Shown one piece after another: positions 25,647 to 35,065 of a DNA stretch of 49,432 nucleotides (the first letter of the stretch is position 1; each line of letters begins with the position of its first letter). This stretch comes from a bacterium (GTDB taxonomy: Bacteria; Patescibacteriota; Patescibacteriia; UBA1558; S5-K13). The notes under the pieces are model-generated. The model had not been told where the DNA came from and ran no database searches. It saw nothing but the letters and a program-made list of their open reading frames with translations. The position numbers and the translations under genes are program-made. The DNA is taken from the NCBI GenBank assembly GCA_029555085.1, contig JAKPTO010000003.1, forward strand, positions 1 to 49,432, read 5' to 3'.

Positions 25647-26411
25647 TTAAGCTTGTGAATTTTCTGATTTAATTTCTGGTGTAGCTGAATTATTAAAATT
25701 AGCTTCTTTTATTTTTTTATAAACATAAGTCATTGCAATATATGAAATTGGAACTGTTACCAAAAGTCCAACACCAAGACAAAGCAATCCTAATAAATTA
25801 ATTAACCCCAAAACAAAACCTAAAACAACAAGAGACCAAACTAATTTTTTCGTAATTTTATAACTATTTTTTAATGATTCTACAATTCCAAATCCCTCAA
25901 CTATAAAATATGGATAAAAACTCAATCTTACTGAATATATAATCATAAAAATAAGAAACGCAACGCCTAAAATACACAATATAATCCTAATAATATAGAC
26001 GATAGTATTTACTTTCAACGCAAATGTTAAAATAAAAAATGCTAAAATAGTTCCAGGAAACAAGAAAATAAAAACACTATACAAAATAGAGGTCAACAAA
26101 TATTTAATAAACAAATTAGAATTCAAAAACAAATTTTTTATTTTTGGTTTTTCTGTTTTTTCATAAACAATATCAAGACACACCCGTACTATACCGATTG
26201 AAACAAGAATTTGTAAAAACCAAAATACTAAATAAAATAAAAATCCCACAACAGATAGTTCGTCTTCTTTTATTACAAATTCATTAATAAATTCTGGGGT
26301 ATAAGATATTAAAAAAACTATAAAAAACATCAGGATAAAAAACCCTAAATGTTTTTTTACTTTTTCCCAGGAATAATTTACGACCTCCTTGATTGTAAAA
26401 ATGTTTGTCAT
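25647..26411 (-). CDS. DUF975-like polytopic membrane protein
   Basis: A 254-residue protein with six predicted TM segments. It opens with FTIKEVVNYSWEKVKKHLGFFIL, and the middle has RLSFYPYFIVEGFGIVESLKNSYKITKK. That last motif (Y..YPYFIVE.. GI.ESLK.S...TK) resembles DUF975/glycerophosphodiester-phosphodiesterase membrane-domain proteins, which are integral membrane proteins of unknown role. It is flanked upstream by the DUF4012 gene and downstream by a terminator. Confidence 0.6.
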   Translation of the reverse strand: MTNIFTIKEVVNYSWEKVKKHLGFFILMFFIVFLISYTPEFINEFVIKEDELSVVGFLFYLVFWFLQILVSIGIVRVCLDIVYEKTEKPKIKNLFLNSNLFIKYLLTSILYSVFIFLFPGTILAFFILTFALKVNTIVYIIRIILCILGVAFLIFMIIYSVRLSFYPYFIVEGFGIVESLKNSYKITKKLVWSLVVLGFVLGLINLLGLLCLGVGLLVTVPISYIAMTYVYKKIKEANFNNSATPEIKSENSQA

Positions 26412-26480
26412 ATTTTTATTTACTAGCTTTATCAGCTATTAATTATTATTTATATTAATTAAATTAATATGTCTTAAAAA

Positions 26481-29294
26481 CTATTTCTTATCAAGAATAA
26501 ATCCATTTACGAAATCTCTCGAAAAATCTACACTTGAATTAAAATTATCGAGATTAGACCAGATCAATTTTAATGTATCTGACCATGTATAATTAAACTC
26601 TATTTCTGAATCCACTCCAGATTGTTTTTGATAAATTATAGAATAGCTATTCATTCCATATTCCTCATCTTTAAATAATCTATTTAAAAATGATTTTAAT
26701 GATTCAAAATTTAACCGAAATGGCAATTGATATTTTACATATACAATTTTTTCTTCTCCAGGTTTTATTTCTTGCCATCCAGCAAAAGTAGTTTTACCAA
26801 GTTCCTCAAATATTTCAATTCCAGACGCTTTATCAATTGAAATTCTACCCTGCAATTCTAAAAGTTTTCCAAATTCCTGTGACCCATATGCTGGCTTTAC
26901 ATAATCTTTTTCTGGAAAACTATCAAACCCACCGGCTTCTATTAGTTTACTTCCAAGTGGTACATAAATCCTAATATAATTTTTATTTTCTACTTGTGCA
27001 AAAGAATTATTTTCTACTTTATTAAACTTTCTTACAATTTTTACAGTATCAATGATATTACCATTGGATAAAACATCAACATTGTGATAAATTTTTTGGT
27101 TTATAAATTCATCTGTTTTCCCACCACCTATATTTGTATTTATAACAGATAAATAATCTTTTGAAGTTTCTTTAATTGAACCAGACCATCCATAATTATC
27201 AATAACTGATTCAAGAGACGAATCACTAAAATACATTTGTATATCTTTATTAGACAAACTTTTATCAAAAAGTTTTGCCATATCAAGATAATTTAAGTTT
27301 TTATCATTAAACAATCTGTCAATGATTTTTTCCATCATCTCACCTATAACTTTTTTTGGTTTGTTTTCTGCTTTGTCATAACGAAATTCTACAATATCTT
27401 GAATTTCTTTATAAAAATTTTTTTCTGTTATGTCTAAATCATATTCATCAATATGAACTGGACCTGTTAATTTTAAAACATCTAACATTACATCGCTATT
27501 TATTGATATAATTCCATCAACAGTTGTGCCACCAGCGCGTTCAAAATTCTCCATTATTGTATAATAAGAAGTAGGCGCATCATACCACCAATTCATATCC
27601 CAAAAATAAAAATTAGGATTTATAAGCCACATTGGTTTAGGAGCTATAAAACTGTCTGTTATGCCGGCTCTATAATCATAAGGCCCTCCACCGGGAACAT
27701 TTATATTTTTTATTTCTCCATTTTGTATATCAACTATAGCAAGAGATCCTATAAAACCACCGGTTGGACGAACTTCATTGTTGTTTTGAAATAAAAATAA
27801 ATATCTCTTAATTGTGCCATTTCCTAAAATTTTATTTGTTACATCAAAAAGCGATGTCAAACTATCAATGTTTGATGTAAGTAATGGGAATTTCTCCTTC
27901 ATCAACAAAAATTTATCTCTATATTCTTTTGGTAAAACATCTGCGTCGATTGAGGAAATTTTTTCTCCAGCACTTTTTAAATTATTTTTTGATTTTTCTA
28001 AATTTTCCTGAATTAATCTAATTTTCTGTGTTAATGTAAGTCCTTCTTGCTCTGCAAGAGCTGAATTAATATAAACTGCTGATTCTGATAATAACCTTCC
28101 GGCTTCAAGCAATTTTTCACCATAATCAATCTGTTTTCCCTGGTTAGGAATCAACTTTAATATTTGATTTATAATTTCTCCATTGTCTGATATTTGATTT
28201 TGAGCTTCTATAAATTTTTGATTAGCGTCCGAAAAATTTACCTGCGCATTTTCAAAGTCATAACCAACCATTGATTTAATTCCACTTTCTAAATTATGAT
28301 ATGCTTGTTCAGAAATACCCAATACTCTTCCCCTTGTTTCTTTTAATTGATTTGCAAATGCGGAAAAATTAATTATCACAATAATTAAAACAGCTGTTAT
28401 TACAAATGCAAAAATTTTCTTATAAAAAGTTAGACCACTACGACTAAACAATTTTGATGGTTCAATTTTCAAAACTTCAGACTTAATTTCTTTATACCTA
28501 CTTTTTGTTGGCTTCTTTTCAGTAACAACAAATAGTTTATAAACTCCTCGTCCCAAAAGATCAATCGATGCAACAAGAGAAACTCCAGCATGAACAATAC
28601 CATTTACTACCCACTTTATTGGATAAAGCGAATAAACAAAAAAATTATTAGCTCCTTCGCCCAAAAAGTAAACCAATTTTACAAATTTATTTTTTAATAG
28701 TATGTTTGCGATTTCTCTAAAATAAACCTTAGAAACCCGACCCAATGTTTTCTTTTTTGGAATTTCAAATCTTAATTCATTTTGTAACTTTTCTTTTTGT
28801 TCTTGTTTTTGTTTTAAATTTACTACATACTGAGAATTTTTATTTACCCCCGTAGTTCCAATTACTCTTGAGTTGCTAGAATCATCTTCATTAATCTTTA
28901 TTTTATAATTAAAATTTTGCCTTAAAAATGCTGAATCAACAACATCTTGTTGTATAATTTTCTCAATTTCATTAAGTTCTTTTGAGGTCTCAATATTTTT
29001 CTCATCCTCAGATGTGTCTTTTTTATCTAAAAAATTGGGCGAGTATCCTATTTCAGCTTGCTCCAAAAATGAATCCAAATTATCTAAAATCTCATCATTA
29101 CTATAATACAAAAAATTATCCTCGTTTTGTAATAAAGAATTTTCTTGCTGTATTTGTTCAAAACCCGCAATTGGTTCTGATTGTTTTTCTACTTTAGGAG
29201 TTATGGGTTTTGATTTCTTTTTTATAACAGAAAATTTCTTCCTAGAAACACTTTTTTTAGGAAGTTTTTTCTGCGAGACATTAGTCTTTTTCAT
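26481..29294 (-). CDS. DUF4012-domain giant membrane-anchored protein
   Basis: A 937-residue protein. Residues 1-190 are charged, Lys-rich and low-complexity, probably cytoplasmic and disordered. One strong TM segment follows at about 293-312. Beyond it lies an extracytoplasmic part with a coiled-coil stretch (about 330-480) and the DUF4012 domain: KRYLFLFQNNNEVRPTGGFIG (about 495-515), NVPGGGPYDYRAG and a C-terminal beta-rich part. DUF4012 proteins are common in CPR and Actinobacteria, often within polysaccharide loci, and resemble LytR-CpsA-Psr substrates in context. No catalytic role is established. It neighbours the glycosyltransferase cluster. Confidence 0.85.
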   Translation of the reverse strand: MKKTNVSQKKLPKKSVSRKKFSVIKKKSKPITPKVEKQSEPIAGFEQIQQENSLLQNEDNFLYYSNDEILDNLDSFLEQAEIGYSPNFLDKKDTSEDEKNIETSKELNEIEKIIQQDVVDSAFLRQNFNYKIKINEDDSSNSRVIGTTGVNKNSQYVVNLKQKQEQKEKLQNELRFEIPKKKTLGRVSKVYFREIANILLKNKFVKLVYFLGEGANNFFVYSLYPIKWVVNGIVHAGVSLVASIDLLGRGVYKLFVVTEKKPTKSRYKEIKSEVLKIEPSKLFSRSGLTFYKKIFAFVITAVLIIVIINFSAFANQLKETRGRVLGISEQAYHNLESGIKSMVGYDFENAQVNFSDANQKFIEAQNQISDNGEIINQILKLIPNQGKQIDYGEKLLEAGRLLSESAVYINSALAEQEGLTLTQKIRLIQENLEKSKNNLKSAGEKISSIDADVLPKEYRDKFLLMKEKFPLLTSNIDSLTSLFDVTNKILGNGTIKRYLFLFQNNNEVRPTGGFIGSLAIVDIQNGEIKNINVPGGGPYDYRAGITDSFIAPKPMWLINPNFYFWDMNWWYDAPTSYYTIMENFERAGGTTVDGIISINSDVMLDVLKLTGPVHIDEYDLDITEKNFYKEIQDIVEFRYDKAENKPKKVIGEMMEKIIDRLFNDKNLNYLDMAKLFDKSLSNKDIQMYFSDSSLESVIDNYGWSGSIKETSKDYLSVINTNIGGGKTDEFINQKIYHNVDVLSNGNIIDTVKIVRKFNKVENNSFAQVENKNYIRIYVPLGSKLIEAGGFDSFPEKDYVKPAYGSQEFGKLLELQGRISIDKASGIEIFEELGKTTFAGWQEIKPGEEKIVYVKYQLPFRLNFESLKSFLNRLFKDEEYGMNSYSIIYQKQSGVDSEIEFNYTWSDTLKLIWSNLDNFNSSVDFSRDFVNGFILDKK

Positions 29295-29450
29295 ATACTA
29301 TATTATACAACCTTTTTACGATTTTGAGAAATGTTTTTATGGAAAATTTTATAAAAAAAGCACCTCGTTGCCAAGGTGCCCATCAAAAAGATATAAACGC
29401 AACACCTATTCAGTGTTGACTTTATACCTTTTTAAAACTTTATATATCCT
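29295..29450. other. Intergenic with two hairpins
   Basis: Between the DUF4012 start and the orphan two-TM gene. It holds the terminator at 29353-29379 and a second inverted repeat, CAACAC (29400-29405)/GTGTTG (29413-29418). No gene is seen. Confidence 0.5.
29353..29379 (-). terminator. Terminator of the 29451-29705 gene
   Basis: On the minus strand, GCACCT and AGGTGC (29360-29379) form a 6-bp stem around an 8-base loop, followed by TTTTTTT. Confidence 0.8.
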
Positions 29451-29705
29451 TCAAATTTTCAATTGGAGGATTGTAAAAAAACTCAGGACCACTCCGATCG
29501 CGAAGCAACTCCCAACAATTAGGACAAAATCTAGAATACTCATTAATCTTGTCCAACTCGAAAATACACAGACAACAACGCCCACAAAGGCGAGGATACA
29601 GGCTGGAAGTCCAAGAACTTGATGCAAGTCTATTCCTTCAATTAGCCTGTTAAACCTTTGATAACCCAGGGCATTAAATTTGGGTTTAAAAAAGATCGGG
29701 ATCAT
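29451..29705 (-). CDS. Orphan two-TM small membrane protein
   Basis: An 84-residue protein starting MIPIFFKPKFNALGYQRFNR. I choose this ATG (29703-29705) because it has a near-perfect Shine-Dalgarno, GAGGAGGAAAA; the upstream ATG at 29735 has none. Two hydrophobic segments (about 34-50 and 56-80) flank a short polar loop (SSWTRLMS). No family is recognised. It is a single-gene unit with its own consensus promoter and terminator, which is unusual in this operon-dense window. G+C is higher than in its neighbours. Confidence 0.65.
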   Translation of the reverse strand: MIPIFFKPKFNALGYQRFNRLIEGIDLHQVLGLPACILAFVGVVVCVFSSWTRLMSILDFVLIVGSCFAIGVVLSFFTILQLKI

Positions 29706-29735
29706 TTTTCCTCCTCGGAATATTTTGTTAACCAA

Positions 29736-29764
29736 ATAATATCACAATATTAATATTTTGTCAA
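29736..29764 (-). promoter_or_regulatory. Promoter of the 29451-29705 gene
   Basis: On the minus strand, TTGACA (29764-29759), a 17-base spacer and TATTAT (29741-29736), with an extended -10 TGA. It is followed by the gene's strong Shine-Dalgarno. Confidence 0.75.
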
Positions 29765-29817
29765 TCATTTACAAAAAACAAAAAAGTGATCTAATTATAA
29801 TCATTTTTACATATTAA

Positions 29818-30921
29818 TTAATTATAAATCTCTAATGTCTGCTCTGCCATTTTCTCCCAACTATAATTTTTCAACAATTCTTGGGATTTGGCTCTTAGAT
29901 CTTGTTTTAAATCATTATTACCTAAAATCTGACTTAATTTATCATTAAAATCACTTTCATCTTTTGGATTAAAATAAATTGCGCAATCTTTTAATATTTC
30001 TGGCAAACAAGAATAATTACTTGATAATACAACTGCTCCATTTGTCATGGCCTCAAGAGGCGGAAGTCCAAATCCCTCACAAAGCGAAGGAAAAACATAA
30101 ACACTACATCTTTTATATAAAACGCTCAAATTTTCATCATCAACAAATCCTGTAAAAATTATATTTTTAAAATTATTCTGAATTACAAAATTTTTTAGTC
30201 GCTTATAAAAATAATCCTCTTTCCCAACTAATACTAATTCATAATTTTCAAAATTCTTAAATTTATTAAAAGCTGAAATCAAAAATTCTAAATTTTTATG
30301 TGGATAGGCGTTTCCCACATAAAGTAAAAAATCCTTTTTTGTGTTTAAATTCTCTAAAATATTATTATTTTCATTACTATTGACTAGGGCTCGGGAAACG
30401 CCTTCGTAGGTAACAAAAACTTTATCTCCTTTTATCTTAAAAAATTTTACAATATCGAGCTTTGTGAATTCAGACACTGCTATAATTGCTTTTGATCTTT
30501 TTACCGCATGAGAAATTATAATTCTATATAACAAATTTTTTAAAAAATATTTTATTGGCGAAAGAGTTGTTGCTCTAATAGACGGATATCTGGTCAGAAT
30601 TAAATCGTGAATTGTTACAATAAACGGAAACTTTGAAAATATTGGCACATTAAAATGTGGGAAATGCACTAAATCTGGTTTTATTTTATTTAAAACTTTT
30701 GGAATTTCAATTTGTTCCCTTATTCCATACCAAGGAATATCGACTACTACTTTTGTAAAAGATGGATTATTTGAAATATATTTATTTTCATTTTCTTTAT
30801 TTATTAAAATAAAATATTGATTATTGTAATCAATATTTTCCAAATTAAAAATTAATTCACTGACATATCTGCCAATTCCAGTTGCCGTTCCCATAAACCT
30901 AGCGTCAATTGCTATTCTCAT
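29818..30921 (-). CDS. GT4 glycosyltransferase
   Basis: A 367-residue GT-B enzyme of family GT4. The N-terminal domain opens MRIAIDARFMGTATGIGRYV. The second domain has YVGNAYPHKNLEFLISAF (nucleotide-sugar loop), and SLCEGFGLPPLEAMTNGAVV carries the retaining E-x7-E motif. It would add a hexose from a nucleotide donor to a lipid-linked surface glycan at the cytoplasmic face. Substrate cannot be told. It follows the next GT4 by 4 bases. Confidence 0.88.
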   Translation of the reverse strand: MRIAIDARFMGTATGIGRYVSELIFNLENIDYNNQYFILINKENENKYISNNPSFTKVVVDIPWYGIREQIEIPKVLNKIKPDLVHFPHFNVPIFSKFPFIVTIHDLILTRYPSIRATTLSPIKYFLKNLLYRIIISHAVKRSKAIIAVSEFTKLDIVKFFKIKGDKVFVTYEGVSRALVNSNENNNILENLNTKKDFLLYVGNAYPHKNLEFLISAFNKFKNFENYELVLVGKEDYFYKRLKNFVIQNNFKNIIFTGFVDDENLSVLYKRCSVYVFPSLCEGFGLPPLEAMTNGAVVLSSNYSCLPEILKDCAIYFNPKDESDFNDKLSQILGNNDLKQDLRAKSQELLKNYSWEKMAEQTLEIYN

Positions 30922-30925
30922 AATT

Positions 30926-32068
30926 TTAAAACATTTTTAATAAATCTTCTGCACAAACTCTCCAATTATTATAATAATCTTCACTGATTTTTTTATTTTT
31001 ATAAAAATTATATAATTCTTCATTTTCTAGTAGAGATTTTACGCCGGTATAAAATGATTGAATATTATAAGCTTCACATAGTATTGCGTTTTTCCCCAGA
31101 ACCTCCGGCATTGAAGAGTTATTTGAGGAAACTACTGGCAAATTACATGCAAGAGCTTCAAGTGGTGGCAATCCAAATCCCTCATAAAACGAGGGCCAAA
31201 TAAATATTTTTGCGCTATTATATAATTTTGGCAATTCATCATCATTTATATATCCTAAAAATTTTATTTTGGATTTAATAGGTTCTTTCAATTTATTAAA
31301 AACATAATCGAATTTACGCTTTGCCCAACCAAAATCACCACAAATTACAAGCTCTAAATCATGAAAATCGCACGACAACTTTTCAAAAACACTTAAAACG
31401 CAATCTAAATTTTTTCTTGGTTCAATTGTGCCGACATATAACAAAAAATTATCATTTAAATTATATTTATCTTTAAAATCCTGAATTTCTGAATCTTCCA
31501 ATTTTCTATATATATTGGATATTCCTAGGCGATTTACGACTATTTTTTCTTTCTTTATATTAAAAAAATTTATTAAATCAAATTTTGTATTTTCTGAAAC
31601 ACAAATAATCTTATCTGCTCTTTTTATAAGTTTTTTAGGGCGTACAAAAAAGTGCCACAAATTTCTTTTAAAATCAAAAAAATGTTTAAACATTACAAAG
31701 CTAAGATCATGAATTGTGAGAATGAATCTGGTTTTTTTTGACAAAGCACATGAGGAAATATTTGGCATCCAAAAACAATCCAATTGTATATTTTTTTTCT
31801 TTGAAATTAGTTTATCAATTTTGGGATAATTTAAAAAAAAACTTGTAAAAAGAATAAGTTTACTAGGTATACCAAAATGAATATGGGAAACATTTTTATA
31901 TTTTGAAATATCAAAATTAATATTAATATTTTTTTTACCAAAACTCACAAGATAGTATTCGTTTTCATTATCTATTTCAAAAAGACACTCTAAAACACTT
32001 TTTAGGTATCGGCCAATTCCACTAATATTTTCCTGTCTCAATGGTGTTATATCAATTCCTATTTTCAT
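30926..32068 (-). CDS. GT4 glycosyltransferase
   Basis: A 380-residue GT-B protein. The start MKIGIDITPLRQENISGIGRY is typical of the mannosyl/rhamnosyl-type GT4 group. The second domain shows YVGTIEPRKNLDCVLSVF and PSFYEGFGLPPLEALACNLP with E-x7-E. It overlaps the upstream GT4 gene by 17 bases, so the three GT4 genes form one operon. It is diverged from its neighbour (29818-30921) but shares the same layout, consistent with paralogy. Confidence 0.88.
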   Translation of the reverse strand: MKIGIDITPLRQENISGIGRYLKSVLECLFEIDNENEYYLVSFGKKNININFDISKYKNVSHIHFGIPSKLILFTSFFLNYPKIDKLISKKKNIQLDCFWMPNISSCALSKKTRFILTIHDLSFVMFKHFFDFKRNLWHFFVRPKKLIKRADKIICVSENTKFDLINFFNIKKEKIVVNRLGISNIYRKLEDSEIQDFKDKYNLNDNFLLYVGTIEPRKNLDCVLSVFEKLSCDFHDLELVICGDFGWAKRKFDYVFNKLKEPIKSKIKFLGYINDDELPKLYNSAKIFIWPSFYEGFGLPPLEALACNLPVVSSNNSSMPEVLGKNAILCEAYNIQSFYTGVKSLLENEELYNFYKNKKISEDYYNNWRVCAEDLLKMF

Positions 32069-33185
32069 TCAATTTTTCATTTATGTAATTTGCAATTTCT
32101 GTTTCAAATCTTTCTTTAGAAAAACTCTGTGCATGATTTTTTATAAAATCATGATCAAAGTTCATTTTATTAAAATCTAAAATTGCTTCGGCAAGTGATG
32201 GCCAATTTTGTTCTTCAAAAAATACTCCGGTTTTCCCATCTACCATTGTTTCAAGCGCTCCGCCTTTTTTATATGCAATCACTGGACATCCTGAAGCAAG
32301 CGCCTCAACAAGTGAAATTCCAAAATCCTCTTCTTGTGGATGAATAAATGCTTTAGCTCGAGATAAATATTTAAATTTCTCTTCATCTCCAATCTCTCCT
32401 AAAAATTCTATGTTATTTTTTGCTTTGCTTTTATAATAATTAATATCTCCTCCGCCAATAATTTTTAATGGCAATTTTAATTGATTAAATGCTTGAATCG
32501 CTAAATCAATTTTTTTATACGGTCTAAGACGAGAAACTAAAATATAATAATTTTCTTTTGTATCAGAATAAAAATTTTCAACATCAACTGGTGGATAGAT
32601 AACATGAGATTCTTTGTTATAATATTTTTTAATTCTCTGAGCTATAAATTTTGAATTTGCAATAAAATAATCAACCTCTTGAGCTTTTTTATAATCCCAT
32701 TCTTTCATGTTTTCTAAAATATTTATAAGTATTGATCTCAAAAATCCCGGGACTCTCAATCCATCAACATATTCCTCCATATCGCTCCATAAATATCTTG
32801 TCGGTGTATGACAATAACAAAAATGCGTAGCGTTTTTTGGTTTTACTATTCCCTTTGCAAAAGCAGAGGCAGAAGAAAGAATTACATCATATTCGCTAAA
32901 ATCAAAACTCTCCCATGCTTTTGGCATGAGAGTTAAAAATAACTTAAAGAGCTTTGTTGATAAAGGAATTTTCTGAATATATGAAGTTCTAATATCACAA
33001 CCACTCAAAAATTCTCTACTTCTTTTATTGCAAATTAGTGTATAAATTGGACTTTTTGGATAAATTTTATGAAATTCCAAAAGCACTCTTTCTGCTCCAC
33101 CAATTTGAAATAAATGATCATGAGTTATTGCTAGTTTCCTATCTTTCATATCAAGCATTATAAAAAATATAACAACATTAGTCAA
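32052..33185 (-). CDS. GT4 glycosyltransferase (WbaZ-like)
   Basis: A GT4 enzyme. The likely start is the Met at 33149 (MKDRKLAITHDHLFQIGGAE), since the residues before it lie outside the fold. HDHLFQIGGAERVLLEF and FCYCHTPTRYLW are features of the WbaZ-like branch (mannosyl/GlcNAc-type). YILVSRLRPYKKIDLAIQAF and PQEEDFGISLVEALASGCPV are the donor-site motifs. It is first of the three GT4 genes after the sugar transferase. Confidence 0.87.
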   Translation of the reverse strand: MTNVVIFFIMLDMKDRKLAITHDHLFQIGGAERVLLEFHKIYPKSPIYTLICNKRSREFLSGCDIRTSYIQKIPLSTKLFKLFLTLMPKAWESFDFSEYDVILSSASAFAKGIVKPKNATHFCYCHTPTRYLWSDMEEYVDGLRVPGFLRSILINILENMKEWDYKKAQEVDYFIANSKFIAQRIKKYYNKESHVIYPPVDVENFYSDTKENYYILVSRLRPYKKIDLAIQAFNQLKLPLKIIGGGDINYYKSKAKNNIEFLGEIGDEEKFKYLSRAKAFIHPQEEDFGISLVEALASGCPVIAYKKGGALETMVDGKTGVFFEEQNWPSLAEAILDFNKMNFDHDFIKNHAQSFSKERFETEIANYINEKLNENRN

Positions 33186-33229
33186 ACAAAAAATAGACGA
33201 AAAAAATCTTTCTAGTAAAATTTTTTTAT

Positions 33230-34612
33230 TTAAACAGCTTCTTTTTTAAACAAAACTCTTATTGTTTTAAGAAGTATTCTAAGATCAAGCATTAAACTCC
33301 AATTTTCTATATAATAAACATCCAATCTCACCTCATCCTCAAATTTTAAATTAGACCTGCCTGAAACTTGTGCCATTCCCGTAATCCCTGGTTTTATTAC
33401 AAGTAATTGCATTTGCTCATCTTTGTACTGAGCTACCTCACGAGGCTCATGAGCACGAGGCCCAACTAAACTCATTTGTCCCATTAAAACATTTAAAATT
33501 TGTGGTATTTCATCAATCGAAGTGCGTCTTAAAAACTTACCAACTCGAGTAATTCTAGGATCGTTTTTCATTTTAAACAATGGGCCATCATTTCTTTCGT
33601 TGAATTTTATAAGTTCATCTTTCATTTTCTCAGCATTAACCACCATTGATCTAAACTTATACATTTTAAATTCTTTATTTCTCACTCCAATTCTTGTAAG
33701 TTTCACAAGTATCGGCCCACGAGAATCAAGTTTTATAATAATTCCAATAATTATATAGATGGGAATAAAAAATATTAATCCTATAATTGCAAGACTCAAA
33801 TCAAAAACTCTTTTCCAAATTCTTCCCCAGCCCTGAAGTCTAGTTCTTTTTATTTCTACAATTGGAATTCCTGCAACATCATCTACTTCAAAATTAATTA
33901 CTCTTGTTTCAAGTAATGATGCTGTATATTTATAAACAATGTGTTTTACATTACATAAATTAATAATGGAAGAGACAAAATCTTTTTCAGCGTATGGATC
34001 TGTTAAGATTATTTCATCTATTTCATTATTTGAAATATAATTTTCAATTTCATAAATAGTATTTTCATTTATCGAAAATTGCTTTACAACTTCATATCCG
34101 TAAGTTTTATCAGTTTCAAATTTCGCTTTTAGAATTTCCGTATTTTCATTATTTCCAACGAGAATAATTTTTGTCTTTATGATTCCCTTTTTTGCTAAAA
34201 TTCTTCTTGTAATATCAAGTGCTATTCTTTCAACCAATAACAATATCATTCCTATAATCCAATAAATTACCACTATAAATCTTGAAGAAAATAATCTCTG
34301 TTCAAAGAAAAAGGCAATTACAAGTATTAAAATAAAAGTTGAACAAGCGGAAAAAACTTTCGTAAACTTTTGATAAACTGTTCTTTTTTCAAAACTATAA
34401 AGTCCTGAAATCATGAAAACAATAATTGCAACAAATGAAGTTCCGACCAATATTTGTAAAAATAAAAAAAACGGTAATTCAAAAATTACCGGCCTGTATT
34501 TTGTTACAAATTCTGCAAATCTCAAATAATAAGCAATTATACCCGATACAATAAGTAAAATAAAATCAAGTGGAATTTCTATTACATTTAAAAAGAGTTT
34601 ATTTTTTACCAT
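33230..34612 (-). CDS. Polyprenyl-phosphate glycosyl-1-phosphate transferase (WcaJ/WbaP-like)
   Basis: A 460-residue protein with an N-terminal half of four TM segments and a nucleotide-binding CoA-like fold (LVGNNENTEILK). A further TM (about 274-297) and the C-terminal bacterial sugar transferase domain follow: KMYKFRSMVVNAE, RRTSIDEIPQILNVLMGQMS, LVGPRAHEP and KPGITGMAQVSGRS. It starts an O-unit or capsule by moving a sugar-1-phosphate onto undecaprenyl phosphate. It is the natural first gene for the downstream GT4 operon. Confidence 0.93.
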   Translation of the reverse strand: MVKNKLFLNVIEIPLDFILLIVSGIIAYYLRFAEFVTKYRPVIFELPFFLFLQILVGTSFVAIIVFMISGLYSFEKRTVYQKFTKVFSACSTFILILVIAFFFEQRLFSSRFIVVIYWIIGMILLLVERIALDITRRILAKKGIIKTKIILVGNNENTEILKAKFETDKTYGYEVVKQFSINENTIYEIENYISNNEIDEIILTDPYAEKDFVSSIINLCNVKHIVYKYTASLLETRVINFEVDDVAGIPIVEIKRTRLQGWGRIWKRVFDLSLAIIGLIFFIPIYIIIGIIIKLDSRGPILVKLTRIGVRNKEFKMYKFRSMVVNAEKMKDELIKFNERNDGPLFKMKNDPRITRVGKFLRRTSIDEIPQILNVLMGQMSLVGPRAHEPREVAQYKDEQMQLLVIKPGITGMAQVSGRSNLKFEDEVRLDVYYIENWSLMLDLRILLKTIRVLFKKEAV

Positions 34613-34633
34613 AAACTAAATATAATAAATTTT

Positions 34634-35020
34634 GCTAAATTAGTTATAAGCCGAATTCTGTTTCCTCCAAAGGAGGCGATGATCATCTATCTTGTCTATT
34701 TATCACTAAATAGATCTAGCAACTTACCACTCCCGCGAATGGGATTTCTTAGTTTTGCACCGAATAGAGTTTACCTCTTCTCTATTGTCACCAATAGAGC
34801 GTCTGAGCTAATTATCTCAGAATTTCACCCTTAGATAATCAAATTAGTTAAGCTAATCAGATTATCAGGAATTTTTTCTGTTGCACTTGTCCTCTTTTAA
34901 AATCACTTTTAAAAGGGTTGCTGTTAGCAACTATTCCTAAGTTATAAAACTTAGCAAAATGGTGTTCGGACTTTCCTCGATAAACCATAATAGTCTATCG
35001 CGATCATCCACTAATCTAGC
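34634..35020 (-). ncRNA. rnpB: RNase P RNA
   Basis: Read on the minus strand. Near the 5' end is GAGGAAAGTCCGAACACC, the conserved P4/J region, and the 3' end has ACAGAATTCGGCTTAT, the universal P4 partner and end. Outer helix P1 is GCTAGATTAGT (35020-35010) with ACTAATTTAGC (34644-34634), one G-U. About 387 bases. This is the catalytic RNA that removes tRNA 5' leaders. The encoded protein partner rnpA is not in the window. No strong terminator is seen. Confidence 0.97.
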
Positions 35021-35028
35021 TTATATAT

Positions 35029-35055
35029 ATTATAACAATTATTTAATTTTGTCAA
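35029..35055 (-). promoter_or_regulatory. Promoter of rnpB
   Basis: On the minus strand, TTGACA (35055-35050) and TATAAT (35034-35029) with a 15-base spacer and an extended -10 TGT. The -10 lies about 9 bases before the P1 helix. Confidence 0.75.
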
Positions 35056-35065
35056 ATAAAAAGGT

